Of a stretch of DNA of 61,766 bases, positions 26,300-35,445 are shown piece by piece. Each line of letters opens with the position of its first letter. Positions within the stretch are counted from its first letter, which is position 1. The notes under the pieces were generated by a model. That model was given only the letters and a program-made list of their open reading frames with translations, ran no database searches and had not been told where the DNA came from. This DNA is from Akkermansia muciniphila (GTDB taxonomy: Bacteria > Verrucomicrobiota > Verrucomicrobiia > Limisphaerales > UBA9464), in NCBI GenBank assembly GCA_945861565.1, contig CAMAUY010000021.1, positions 1-61,766 on the forward strand. The letters run 5' to 3'. The position numbers were made by a program, and so were the translations under genes.

Positions 26300-28237
26300 A
26301 TGCCCATGAAATCGCTGTCGACTCTGTTTCGGATTGCCGCCCTCGCAGCGTGCTGTGCCGCGTTTGGCGCCACCGCCGCCCCGGCGGCCGCCCCGCCCGC
26401 CCCGCCGGCCAAAGTCGAGCCGGCCGCCGCCGCAACAACGCCGGGCGTTGGCGAGTGGTCGCATGCGTATGTGTCCTACGGGCAGCCGCCTAAATACCCG
26501 CGGGGTTTGAAGTCCTACGACTGGGTCAACCCGGATGCACCCAAGGGCGGTACGGCATTCCTCGGCAACCCCGACCGGCGCACCAGCTTCGACAAGTTCA
26601 ACCCCTTCACGCTGAAGGGCAGCCCGCCCACCGGTGTGTCGATCCTGATGTTCGAGGCGCTGGCGGAGCGCTCCGGCGACGAGCCGGGCACGCTGTACGG
26701 TCTGATCGCGGAGGAAATGCGCGTCCCGCCGGACAAGTCGTCGATCACGTTCCGCATCCACCCCAAGGCGCGCTTCTACAATGGCGATCCGGTCACTGCG
26801 GCCGACGTCAAGCACTCGTACGACCTGCTGACGAGCAAAGGCGCGGCACCGTCCATACGCGTGGCACTGGAAGGTGTTGCGGGTGGCACGGTGCTCGACG
26901 AGCGTACGATCCGCTTTGATTTGAAGGACCCGATCGACGACACGATCTTCAACATCGCCACGTTGCCGGTTTTTTCGCGCAAGTGGGGCGTGGGTCCGGA
27001 TGGCAAGCCTAAGCCCCTGGACCAGATCATCACCGAGTACCCGATCACCACCGGGCCGTACACGATCGTATCCACCGATTCGGGCCGGGGCATCGAATTC
27101 GCGCGCAACAAGGACTACTGGGCCAAGGATCTCGGGGTGCGCCGCGGCCAGTACAACTTCGATCGCATCGTCTACCGGCTCTACGCCGACCGCGCGATCA
27201 GCATGGAAGCCTTCAAGGCGGGCGAGTTCGACATCATTCAGGAGTTCGTGCCGCAGCAGTGGGTGCGGCAGCACGACGGCACCAAGTGGCGCGACGGCCG
27301 CATCAAAAAGAAGACATTCACCTATGGCATGGGCAAGGGCATGCAGGCGTACCTGCTCAACCTGCGCCGGCCCATCTTCCAGGACGTGCGCGTCCGCCAG
27401 TCGCTGGATTTGAGCTACGACTTCGAGAAGATCAACCTGTACAACGAGCGGGTGCGCTCCTACAGCCTCTTCTCGAACTCGGACTTCGCGGCCGCGGGAT
27501 TGCCGGGCCCGGGCGAGCTGAAACTGCTTGAGCCCTTCCGCGGTAAGGTGTCGGATGACGTCTTCGGCATGCCCTACACCCCACCACGGACCGATACGAC
27601 TCCGAACGCCTTGCGCGATAACCTGAAGAAGGCACACGCACTGCTCGAGGAGGCCGGCTGGAAGGTCGACACGGAAGGCGTGTTGCGCAACGCCAAGGGC
27701 GAGCCCTTCATCTTCGAGTATCTCGAAACGCAGGGCGGCTCCCAGTTCCGTACCGTCACGTGGCAGCGCAATCTCAGGAAACTGGGCATCGAGATGAAGG
27801 CGCGCACGGTCGATTTCGCCCTCTATCGCAAGCGCCTCGAAGCCTTCGACTTCGATACGATCACTATCCGCACGCCAGATTTCGCGCTGCCTTCATCGAT
27901 CGATTACATCGAAACGCTGGGCTCGAAATCAGCCGACGTGGTGGGGTCGGGTAATTTCCGCGGCCTCAAGAACCCCGCGGTCGATGCAGTCCTGACCGCG
28001 ATGGCCGATGCCAAGACCTACGACGACCTGCGCAACGCCAGCCGTGCGCTGGACCGCCTGATCACGCACGGGCACTACCAGGTGCCGCAGCTCTATGCGC
28101 CGGGCTACTCGGTATCCTACTGGAACAAGTTCGGCATCCCCGCCAAGCAGCCCAAGTACTATACGATCGACGAGAATGGCGAGTGGCCGGTGTGGGCCGT
28201 CGGCAGCTGGTGGAGCAAAAGTGCGGAGGCCAAGTGA
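26300..28237 (+). CDS. yejA: peptide/oligopeptide ABC transporter substrate-binding protein
   Basis: The 645-residue protein has a signal peptide (FRIAALAACCAAFGATAA) and an Ala/Pro-rich linker, then a family-5 binding protein: YDWVNPDAPKGG, LAERSGDEPGTLYGLIAEEM, FRIHPKARFYNGDPVTAADV and YPITTGPYTIV. It captures peptides in the periplasm for YejBEF; in E. coli this system also imports microcin C. The start could be 26300 or the second ATG at 26306. The high-GC third positions and alpha/beta-proteobacterial style differ from the neighbouring genes, suggesting transfer. First gene of the yejABEF operon. Confidence 0.9.
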   Translation: MPMKSLSTLFRIAALAACCAAFGATAAPAAAPPAPPAKVEPAAAATTPGVGEWSHAYVSYGQPPKYPRGLKSYDWVNPDAPKGGTAFLGNPDRRTSFDKFNPFTLKGSPPTGVSILMFEALAERSGDEPGTLYGLIAEEMRVPPDKSSITFRIHPKARFYNGDPVTAADVKHSYDLLTSKGAAPSIRVALEGVAGGTVLDERTIRFDLKDPIDDTIFNIATLPVFSRKWGVGPDGKPKPLDQIITEYPITTGPYTIVSTDSGRGIEFARNKDYWAKDLGVRRGQYNFDRIVYRLYADRAISMEAFKAGEFDIIQEFVPQQWVRQHDGTKWRDGRIKKKTFTYGMGKGMQAYLLNLRRPIFQDVRVRQSLDLSYDFEKINLYNERVRSYSLFSNSDFAAAGLPGPGELKLLEPFRGKVSDDVFGMPYTPPRTDTTPNALRDNLKKAHALLEEAGWKVDTEGVLRNAKGEPFIFEYLETQGGSQFRTVTWQRNLRKLGIEMKARTVDFALYRKRLEAFDFDTITIRTPDFALPSSIDYIETLGSKSADVVGSGNFRGLKNPAVDAVLTAMADAKTYDDLRNASRALDRLITHGHYQVPQLYAPGYSVSYWNKFGIPAKQPKYYTIDENGEWPVWAVGSWWSKSAEAK

Positions 28238-28279
28238 ACAGGATCCCCCGATGAATGCGCGCGAGCGGAAGGCCGGACC

Positions 28280-29320
28280 ATGCTGAGCTACATCGGCAAG
28301 CGCCTGCTGCTGATGATCCCGACCCTCCTCGGCGTGCTCACGGTGGTGTTCGTGATCATCCAGTTCGTGCCCGGTGGTCCCGTCGACCAACTGGTGGCCG
28401 AGATGCGCGCGGGTTCGCAGGGGGAAGGCGCGCGTTCCGGGTCGGCGGGACGGCGCGACCTCGACGCCAAGCAGATCGAGGAAATCAAGAAGCTCTACGG
28501 TTTCGACAAGCCGCCACTGACCCGGTATTTCGAAATGCTGGGCAATTTTGCGCGCTTCGACCTCGGCAAGAGTTTCATGCACAACAAGGATGTCTGGCAG
28601 TTGATCAAGGAAAAGCTGCCGGTGTCGATCAGCCTCGGGTTGTGGACGTTCCTGCTCGCCTACATGGTCTCCATTCCGCTCGGCATCGCCAAGGCGGTGC
28701 GCGAAGGTTCGCGCTTCGACACGGTCACCACCGTGGTCGCGCTGCTTGGCTTCGCGTTGCCGGGCTTCGCGCTGGGCGTGCTGCTGATCGTGCTCTTCGC
28801 GGGCGGCACCTTCCTCGACTGGTTTCCGCTGCGCGGGCTCACCTCCGAGAACTGGGCCAGCTTGAGCTGGCCGGCACGCATCGTTGACTATTTCTGGCAC
28901 CTCACGTTGCCGCTGCTCTGCTATGCAATCGGCAGCTTTGCGGTCGTCACCTTCCTCACTAAGAACACCTTCATCGAGGAAATCCGGAAGCAGTACGTGC
29001 TGGTGGCGCGTGCCAAGGGCCTTTCTGAACGCAGCGTGCTGTACAAGCACGTGTTCCGCAACGCGCTGATTCCCCTGGTCACCGGGTTGCCAGCGGCGTT
29101 CGTCGCCGCATTCTTTGCCGGATCGCTGCTGATCGAGACGTTGTTCTCGCTTGATGGGCTGGGCCTCTTAAGCTACGAATCGATCGTTCGCCGCGATTAC
29201 CCCGTTGTGCTTGGCACGCTTTACCTTTTCACGTTGATCGGACTGGTCGTCAAGCTGATCGCAGACCTGCTCTATGTCGTGGTCGACCCGCGGGTCCAGT
29301 TCGGCGCCGCAGGCAAATGA
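28280..29320 (+). CDS. yejB: peptide ABC transporter permease
   Basis: The 346-residue inner-membrane permease begins MLSYIGKRLLLMIPTLLGVL, the first transmembrane helix of DppB/YejB-type subunits. The periplasmic insert carries a YejB-style Gly/Arg-rich stretch at 45-70. The EAA loop (VLVARAKGLSERSVLYKHVF) contacts the ATPase. The stop codon overlaps the yejE ATG (ATGA at 29317-29320). It lies 42 bases after yejA. Confidence 0.92.
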   Translation: MLSYIGKRLLLMIPTLLGVLTVVFVIIQFVPGGPVDQLVAEMRAGSQGEGARSGSAGRRDLDAKQIEEIKKLYGFDKPPLTRYFEMLGNFARFDLGKSFMHNKDVWQLIKEKLPVSISLGLWTFLLAYMVSIPLGIAKAVREGSRFDTVTTVVALLGFALPGFALGVLLIVLFAGGTFLDWFPLRGLTSENWASLSWPARIVDYFWHLTLPLLCYAIGSFAVVTFLTKNTFIEEIRKQYVLVARAKGLSERSVLYKHVFRNALIPLVTGLPAAFVAAFFAGSLLIETLFSLDGLGLLSYESIVRRDYPVVLGTLYLFTLIGLVVKLIADLLYVVVDPRVQFGAAGK

Positions 29321-30405
29321 GCACGACTGCTGCAGACATGCCGGCCGGTGGCGGCGCTCCAGCGGTGCGGAGTGCCGTACGCAGAGGTCCGCCGCGCTCG
29401 CCCAACCAGCGCGCGTGGGCGCGTTTCAAGCGCAATCGCCTGGGTTATGTGGCGTTGTGGGTCTTTGCCATCCTGCTAGCGATTACCACCTTTGCGGAAA
29501 TGGTCAGCAATGACCGCCCGCTGATCGCGCGCTACCAGGGTGAGTGGATGTTTCCCATCCTGAACAATCCACCGGAAACGAAACTGGGCGGCGATTTCCT
29601 GACGCCCGCTGACTGGCACGACCCTTTCATCCGGCAGACGTTCGAGAAGCCCGGCAACTGGGCGCTGTTCACGCTGAACCCGTACGCGGCCGACAGTGTC
29701 AATTACTTCAATCCGATTCCGGCGCCCGCACCGCCCAGCCGCGAAAACCTGCTCGGCACGGATGACAGCGGCCGCGACATGGTGGCGCGCCTGATTTACG
29801 GCTTCCGTGTCAGCGTCTGGTTCGGCTTTGCGCTCACTGCGGCGGGCATGCTGCTCGGCATTCTGATCGGCGCCCTGCAAGGCTATTTCGGCGGCCGCGT
29901 CGACCTGGCCGGGCAGCGGATTATCGAAATCTGGAATGCGATTCCCGAGCTCTATCTGTTCATCATCATCGCGTCGATTTTCTCGCCATCGTTGCTGTTG
30001 CTGCTCGTCGTGTTCGCGTTGTTCGGCTGGATCGGCCTTTCCGATTATGTGCGCGCCGAGTTCCTGCGCAATCGCAGCCTCGAATACGTGAAGGCGGCGC
30101 GCGCGATGGGCCTGTCCAACTCGCAGATCATGTGGCGACATCTGCTGCCCAACTCGATGACGCCGGTCATCACGTTCATGCCATTCCGGATGAGCGGCGC
30201 GATCCTGTTCCTGGCGGCGATCGAGTTTCTTGGCCTCGGGCCGCCCAACATCCCCTCCCTCGGCGATCTGCTGCGTCAGGGCAAGGACAATCTCGATGCG
30301 TGGTGGATCGCTGTGCCGACGTTCCTGGTACTGGTGTTGACGCTACTGCTCCTGACGTTCATCGGTGACGCGCTGCGCGACGCCTTCGATACGCGCAAAT
30401 CATGA
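29317..30405 (+). CDS. yejE: peptide ABC transporter permease
   Basis: The 362-residue partner permease has a short Ala/Pro-rich cytosolic N-terminus, a first helix (LGYVALWVFAILLAITTFA), a large periplasmic segment (ISNDRPLI and WMFPILNNPPETKLGGDF, typical of YejE), the LLGTDDSGRDMVARLIYG motif, and the EAA loop YVKAARAMGLSNSQIMWRHL. It is coupled at both ends by ATGA overlaps, so subunit stoichiometry is likely controlled by re-initiation. Confidence 0.92.
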   Translation: MSTTAADMPAGGGAPAVRSAVRRGPPRSPNQRAWARFKRNRLGYVALWVFAILLAITTFAEMVSNDRPLIARYQGEWMFPILNNPPETKLGGDFLTPADWHDPFIRQTFEKPGNWALFTLNPYAADSVNYFNPIPAPAPPSRENLLGTDDSGRDMVARLIYGFRVSVWFGFALTAAGMLLGILIGALQGYFGGRVDLAGQRIIEIWNAIPELYLFIIIASIFSPSLLLLLVVFALFGWIGLSDYVRAEFLRNRSLEYVKAARAMGLSNSQIMWRHLLPNSMTPVITFMPFRMSGAILFLAAIEFLGLGPPNIPSLGDLLRQGKDNLDAWWIAVPTFLVLVLTLLLLTFIGDALRDAFDTRKS

Positions 30406-32009
30406 TCGCCACGACGCAGGACAACGCGGCGCTGCTCTCAGTGCACGACCTATGCGTCAACTTCGGGCGCTCGCGCGTGGTCGACCACGTGTCGTTCACC
30501 GTCGGCGCGGGCGAAAAGTTCGCGCTGGTCGGCGAATCGGGGTCGGGCAAGTCCGTGACGGCGCTGTCGATCCTGAAGCTGGTGGAGGCGGCGACGTATG
30601 AAGGCGCGATCCGTTTCCAGGGCGAAAACGTGCTGGCCAAGACCGAACGTCAGATGCAGGCCGTGCGCGGCCGCGACATCGCGATGATCTTCCAGGAACC
30701 GATGACGGCGCTCAATCCGCTGTATCGCGTGGGCAACCAGATCGCCGAAGTGCTGGAATTGCACGAGGGGTTGAACGCGAAGGATGCAAAGGCGCGCGCG
30801 GTGGACCTGCTGGCGCGCACCGGCATCCCGGACCCCGCCAAGCGAGTCGATTCCTTTCCGCACCAGTTGTCCGGCGGGCAGCGGCAGCGCGCGATGATCG
30901 CCATGGCGCTGGCATGTCGGCCCAAGTTGCTGATCGCCGACGAGCCCACCACCGCGCTGGACGTCACCCTCCAGGCGCAGATCCTCACGCTGCTGGACGA
31001 TCTCCAGCGCGAGTACGGGATGGCCATCTTGTTTATCACGCACGATCTGAACCTGGTGCGCCGTTTCTGCCATCGCGTGGGCGTGATGGAGCGCGGCAAG
31101 CTGGTGGAGCAGGGCGAGACCGCGCAGGTGTTCGAGCGTCCCGGGCACCCTTACACGATCAAGCTGATCAACAGCCGGCCCGTGCGCGCCGTGCTGCCGT
31201 TGGCGCCCGATGCGCCGGTGCTGGCGGCCGCGAAGGACGTCAGCGTCGATTTCGTCTCGTCCAAAGGCTGGTTCGGCAAGGACGTGTTTCGCGCCGTGCG
31301 CGACGCCACGCTGGAATTGAAGCGCGGTGAAACGCTGGGCATCGTCGGCGAATCGGGATCGGGCAAGACCACGCTGGGCATGGCGCTGTTGGCGCTGCAG
31401 CCGATCGCGTCGGGCGAGGTCTCCCTGGACGGCCAGCGCGTGGACAACGCCGACCGCGCCACGCTGCGCGCGATGCGCCGCCGGATGCAGGTGGTGTTCC
31501 AGGACCCGTTCGCGTCGTTGTCGCCGCGGATGACGGTGGAACAGATCGTCGGCGAAGGCGTGGCGCTGCACCTGCCCGAGCTGTCGAAGGGCGAGCGCCG
31601 GGCTAAGATCCTGGCCATGCTGGCGGAAGTGGGCATGTCCGAGGACTCCGGCATAGCGGACGTGCTGACACGCTATCCCCACGAATTTTCAGGTGGCCAG
31701 CGGCAGCGCATCGCCATCGCCCGCGCGGTGATTTTGAAACCTGAACTGCTGGTGCTGGATGAGCCCACGTCCGCGCTGGACGTGTCCGTGCAGCAGCAGG
31801 TCTTGAAGCTGCTGGGCGACCTGCAGGTCAAGTACGGCCTGAGCTATGTGTTCATCAGCCACGACCTGGCTGTGATGCGCGCGATGGCCCATCGGGTGCT
31901 GGTGATGAAGGACGGCGTCATCGTCGAACAGGGCGAGGCGCTGGAGCTATTTGCCGCGCCGCAGCAGCCGTACACGCGAACTCTGCTTGCCGCCGCGCAT
32001 CTGGCGTAG
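30402..32009 (+). CDS. yejF: peptide ABC transporter double ATPase
   Basis: The 535-residue protein contains two fused nucleotide-binding domains. First: GESGSGKSV (Walker A ~46), FPHQLSGGQRQRAMIAMALA, LLIADEPTTALD. Second: GESGSGKTTLG (~320), YPHEFSGGQRQRIAIARAV, LLVLDEPTSALD. Each has its H-loop (FITHDLN, FISHDLA). Both domains look catalytically complete. It is the last gene of the operon; 32010-32132 holds no gene. Confidence 0.92.
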   Translation: MIATTQDNAALLSVHDLCVNFGRSRVVDHVSFTVGAGEKFALVGESGSGKSVTALSILKLVEAATYEGAIRFQGENVLAKTERQMQAVRGRDIAMIFQEPMTALNPLYRVGNQIAEVLELHEGLNAKDAKARAVDLLARTGIPDPAKRVDSFPHQLSGGQRQRAMIAMALACRPKLLIADEPTTALDVTLQAQILTLLDDLQREYGMAILFITHDLNLVRRFCHRVGVMERGKLVEQGETAQVFERPGHPYTIKLINSRPVRAVLPLAPDAPVLAAAKDVSVDFVSSKGWFGKDVFRAVRDATLELKRGETLGIVGESGSGKTTLGMALLALQPIASGEVSLDGQRVDNADRATLRAMRRRMQVVFQDPFASLSPRMTVEQIVGEGVALHLPELSKGERRAKILAMLAEVGMSEDSGIADVLTRYPHEFSGGQRQRIAIARAVILKPELLVLDEPTSALDVSVQQQVLKLLGDLQVKYGLSYVFISHDLAVMRAMAHRVLVMKDGVIVEQGEALELFAAPQQPYTRTLLAAAHLA

Positions 32010-32132
32010 GGCTTGCCACAGATTTCTGGCCAAGGGCTTTTGCCGGCCTGCACCCGTACAGTCCCGATGAGTCGCTCCACAAAGAGATGCGATACCGGCG
32101 CAGGACCATAAGTTGCTGTTGCAAGAGAACTA

Positions 32133-32256
32133 CTTGGCCGGCGGATTTCACCAGCCGACTGAGGAACGATCGGCGACTGCAGCCGTCCCCATTCCGCAAG
32201 AATCAAGGAGTGGCGTCGGTTCCTCCTTTCGGTAGTATCAAGCCCGATGTACGAAA
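32133..32256. repeat. conserved leader element, copy 2
   Basis: Matches 18455-18579. Here it leads into the SDR start codon at 32247. Stem candidates: GAGGAAC (32161-32167) with GTTCCTC, flanked by CCGA/TCGG, and CGGC/GCCG inside. A structured 5' leader is possible; a mobile promoter-bearing repeat is the alternative. Confidence 0.6.
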
Positions 32257-33017
32257 AACTTTTTGATCTGACCGGGCGTGTGGCGCTGGTAACGGGCGGC
32301 AGCCGTGGGTTGGGAAAATCCATGGCCCGGGCGTATGCAGAGCATGGCGCATCGATTATGATCTGCAGCCGCAATGCGAGCCAGTTGGAGGCCGCAGCGA
32401 AATCCATCGGCGAGGGGCTCGCGGTTCGCGTCGAGTGGATGACGGCGGACCTTGGCAAAAGTGGCGAGGCACAACGGGTGGCGGACGAGACGCTCGCGCG
32501 CCTGGGGCGAGTTGACGTGTTGGTGAACAATGCCGGCGGCAACAGTCCGCAGCGGGCCGATCAGATTACCGACGAGGTCTGGGAACGGATCTTTGAGTTG
32601 AACCTATCCGGCATTATGCGGCTAACCCGCGCCCTGCTGCCCCAAATGATGGAGCGGAAGTGGGGGCGGGTGATTCATATTTCATCGGTACTGGGCCTTG
32701 GGGGGAAAGCGGGACGGAGCGTGTATAGCGCGACGAAGGCGGCTCTGATCGGGATGGCGCGGTCGAGCGCGTTGGATCTGGGACCGTACGGAGTGACGGT
32801 GAACTGCATTTCCCCAGGGCCGTTTTTGACCGAACTCCCGCTCGGAATGCTGAGTGACGACGAGAAGCAGGCGTTCACGAACCGGACGGCCTTGAAGCGC
32901 TGGGGGCGGCCGGAGGAAATCGCCGGGATGGCATTGCTCTTGGGGACCGACGCCGGGAGCTATATCACGGGTGCCACACTGCTAATCGATGGCGGCGTCC
33001 TGGCGAATACCTTATGA
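32247..33017 (+). CDS. SDR oxidoreductase, gluconate 5-dehydrogenase-like
   Basis: A 256-residue classical SDR: LVTGGSRGLGKSMA (residue ~14), NNAGG (~95), ISSVLG Ser, YSATKAAL (Tyr/Lys of the catalytic triad) and YITGATLLIDGG at the end. Closest in look to gluconate 5-dehydrogenase and 3-oxoacyl-ACP reductase types. It is followed after 10 bases by the PSD1 gene and then DUF1501, so the three probably form an operon for breakdown of a sugar or sugar acid. Confidence 0.85.
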   Translation: MYEKLFDLTGRVALVTGGSRGLGKSMARAYAEHGASIMICSRNASQLEAAAKSIGEGLAVRVEWMTADLGKSGEAQRVADETLARLGRVDVLVNNAGGNSPQRADQITDEVWERIFELNLSGIMRLTRALLPQMMERKWGRVIHISSVLGLGGKAGRSVYSATKAALIGMARSSALDLGPYGVTVNCISPGPFLTELPLGMLSDDEKQAFTNRTALKRWGRPEEIAGMALLLGTDAGSYITGATLLIDGGVLANTL

Positions 33018-33027
33018 CCTTCTGGAG

Positions 33028-35442
33028 ATGAACACACGCGGCGTTCTATGCTTCGGGTTCATTCTGCAATTCGGTTCTTCCGTCCAGGCGGCGGTGGACT
33101 TTGGAAACGAGGTGCGGCCGATTTTGGAACGTAGTTGCTTTGGCTGTCACGGACCCGAGACGCAGAAGAGCGGGTATCGCCTCGATATCCGGGATGTCGC
33201 GCTACGAGGCGGTGACAGCGGGAAGGCGGCCATCGTGCCGCACGATGCGCAGAACAGTCCGCTCATCCGGTATGTAAACGGCGACGATGAGAAAATGTTG
33301 ATGCCGCCGCGGAAAAGCGACAAGCGACGGCTGACGAAGGAGGAAGTCGAGACGCTGCGAGCGTGGATTGATGCAGGGCCCGCTTGGCCGGAGGAGTTCT
33401 CGAGCGTGAAATCCAATCCGAAACCGCATTGGTCCCTCACGCCACTCGTCAAGCCCACAATGCCGGGTGCGGAGGCGCATCCGATCGATTCCTTCATCCG
33501 CGCAAAGCTCGCGGAGGCGACTCTTGCGCCATCGCCCGAGGCAGACCGGCGGACGCTCATCCGGCGTTTGAGCTACGACCTGACCGGATTGCCACCGACG
33601 CCGGAGGATGTCGACGCGTTCGTTTCGGACCCGGACTTTCAGGCCTACGAAAAACTCGTCGCACGCCTGCTCGCATCTCCGCGCTACGGCGAACACTGGG
33701 CTCGGCATTGGCTGGACGTGGCGCACTATGCGGACACGCATGGGAACGACCACGACCACGCACGGCCCAATGCCTGGCCGTATCGGGACTACGTCATCCG
33801 CGCACTCAATGACGACAAACCTTACCCGCGTTTCGTGCAGGAGCAGGTGGCGGGCGATGCGTTGTTTCCGGAGGATCCGCAAGCCACAGTCGCCCTCGGC
33901 TTTCTCGCCGCCGGGCCCTGGGATGAGACACTCATGGTCGGCGTGCGCGAGGACACATTCGACCACCGCTTCGCACAGGTGCTCGACCGTGACGACATGG
34001 TGACCACCGTGATGAGCACCTTCCAAGCTTCCACGGTTCACTGCGCGCGTTGCCACGACCATAAGTTTGATCCGATAACGCAGCGGGAATATTACGCACT
34101 GCAGGCGGTCTTCGCGGGCGTGGACCGCGCGGACCGGGCGTTCGATGCAGACACCGCGACGCACGCGCGACGCAGTGAATTGCTGGCGCAAAAATCGGCC
34201 ATCGCGCGCCGCGCGGTGACAGTGATGGCGGCCATCGATTCGCCGGAGACGATGGCCGATTTGCTACGCAAGCCGGAATCGCAGCAAACTCCTGAAGAGC
34301 GACGCGAGCGTGCGCTACAAGTGCTCGCGGCCGAAGTCGAGCATGAGTTGTCGGAGCTGCCGGCACCGCAAATGGTCTACGCGGTCACTCGTGATTTTCC
34401 GCCCAACGGCAGCTTAAATCCCGCGGCTTTGCCGCGTCCAATTCACATACTCACGCGCGGAGACCTCAATAAGCCCGTCGAACGCGTCGGCCCCGGAACG
34501 CTCGCTTGCGTTCCGGGCCTGGCCGCGACGTTGCCCATCACCGACGCCAGCGACGAGTCCGCCCGCCGGGCGGCACTCGCCCGCTGGCTCACCGATGATC
34601 GCAACGTTCTCGCCTGGCGAACCATCGTGAATCGCGTCTGGCACTATCATTTCGGGCGCGGCCTCAGCGACACACCGAACGATTTTGGTAAAATGGGCGG
34701 CATCCCATCGCATCCGGACCTCCTCGACTGGCTGGCCGTATGGTTCCGCGACGAGGCGAAAGGATCGCTCAAGGCCCTGCACCGCCTCATCGTCACGGGC
34801 AGCACCTATCGGCAAGCCGTCATCCATCGCGCCGACGCCACGGCGCTCGACCCCGAAAATCGACTGCTGTGGCGTATGCATCGGACGCGCCTGACGGCTG
34901 AACAGGTGCGCGACAGCCTGCTGCAAATGAGTGGTCAGATCGATCTCGCAATGGGCGGACCTTCCGCAGCGCAGTTCGTCCACCGGGGCAAGGCTACCTT
35001 CATGCCGGACAGCGGCGCACCCGCTTTCCTCGATTACGATAACTTTTCGCCGGACAGGCAGGAGAATCACCGCCGTGCAATCTACCGATTTCTATTTCGT
35101 ACCGTGCCCGACCCGCTCATGGACGCGCTCGACGCACCCGACGGAAGCGTGCTCACTCCCGTCCGCGGCCAATCCACAACCGCCGTGCAGGCGTTCGCGC
35201 TGCTGAACAATCCGTTCGTTATCCGGCAGTGCGAGCACATCGCGGCGCGGGTGGAAAAGAACGTCGCGGACGGCGTCGACGCAACCGCAGACGAGCGCAT
35301 CGTGGGAGCGTTTCGGCTCCTGTTGCAACGCCCTCCGCGCGCCGATGAACTTGCGCACCTCACCGGTTACACTCAGCGCCATGGTCTCGCGAACGCGGTC
35401 CACGTCATCATCAACAGCAATGAATTTCTCCACCTGGACTGA
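33028..35442 (+). CDS. planctomycete-type cytochrome c, DUF1549 and DUF1553 protein (PSD1)
   Basis: From the ATG at 33028 the product is 804 residues. After a short signal peptide comes cytochrome c type PSCyt1 (EVRPILERSCFGCHGPE, CxxCH near 36-40), then DUF1549 (LRRLSYDLTGLPPTPEDVDA-like, MARHWLDVAHYADTHG, CARCHDHKFDPI) and DUF1553 (WLTDDRNVLAWRTIVNRVW, NDFGKMGGIPSHPDLLDWLA). Such proteins are abundant in Planctomycetes and Verrucomicrobia and pair with DUF1501 partners. Likely a periplasmic redox or polymer-processing protein; the exact reaction is unknown. The in-frame start at 32989 overlaps the SDR and is rejected. Confidence 0.88.
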   Translation: MNTRGVLCFGFILQFGSSVQAAVDFGNEVRPILERSCFGCHGPETQKSGYRLDIRDVALRGGDSGKAAIVPHDAQNSPLIRYVNGDDEKMLMPPRKSDKRRLTKEEVETLRAWIDAGPAWPEEFSSVKSNPKPHWSLTPLVKPTMPGAEAHPIDSFIRAKLAEATLAPSPEADRRTLIRRLSYDLTGLPPTPEDVDAFVSDPDFQAYEKLVARLLASPRYGEHWARHWLDVAHYADTHGNDHDHARPNAWPYRDYVIRALNDDKPYPRFVQEQVAGDALFPEDPQATVALGFLAAGPWDETLMVGVREDTFDHRFAQVLDRDDMVTTVMSTFQASTVHCARCHDHKFDPITQREYYALQAVFAGVDRADRAFDADTATHARRSELLAQKSAIARRAVTVMAAIDSPETMADLLRKPESQQTPEERRERALQVLAAEVEHELSELPAPQMVYAVTRDFPPNGSLNPAALPRPIHILTRGDLNKPVERVGPGTLACVPGLAATLPITDASDESARRAALARWLTDDRNVLAWRTIVNRVWHYHFGRGLSDTPNDFGKMGGIPSHPDLLDWLAVWFRDEAKGSLKALHRLIVTGSTYRQAVIHRADATALDPENRLLWRMHRTRLTAEQVRDSLLQMSGQIDLAMGGPSAAQFVHRGKATFMPDSGAPAFLDYDNFSPDRQENHRRAIYRFLFRTVPDPLMDALDAPDGSVLTPVRGQSTTAVQAFALLNNPFVIRQCEHIAARVEKNVADGVDATADERIVGAFRLLLQRPPRADELAHLTGYTQRHGLANAVHVIINSNEFLHLD

Positions 35443-35445
35443 GCG

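Noticed and set aside
30450-31682. 410-codon minus-strand frame over yejF
   Set aside because: It mirrors the double ATPase, is His/Gln/Arg-rich and has no start context.
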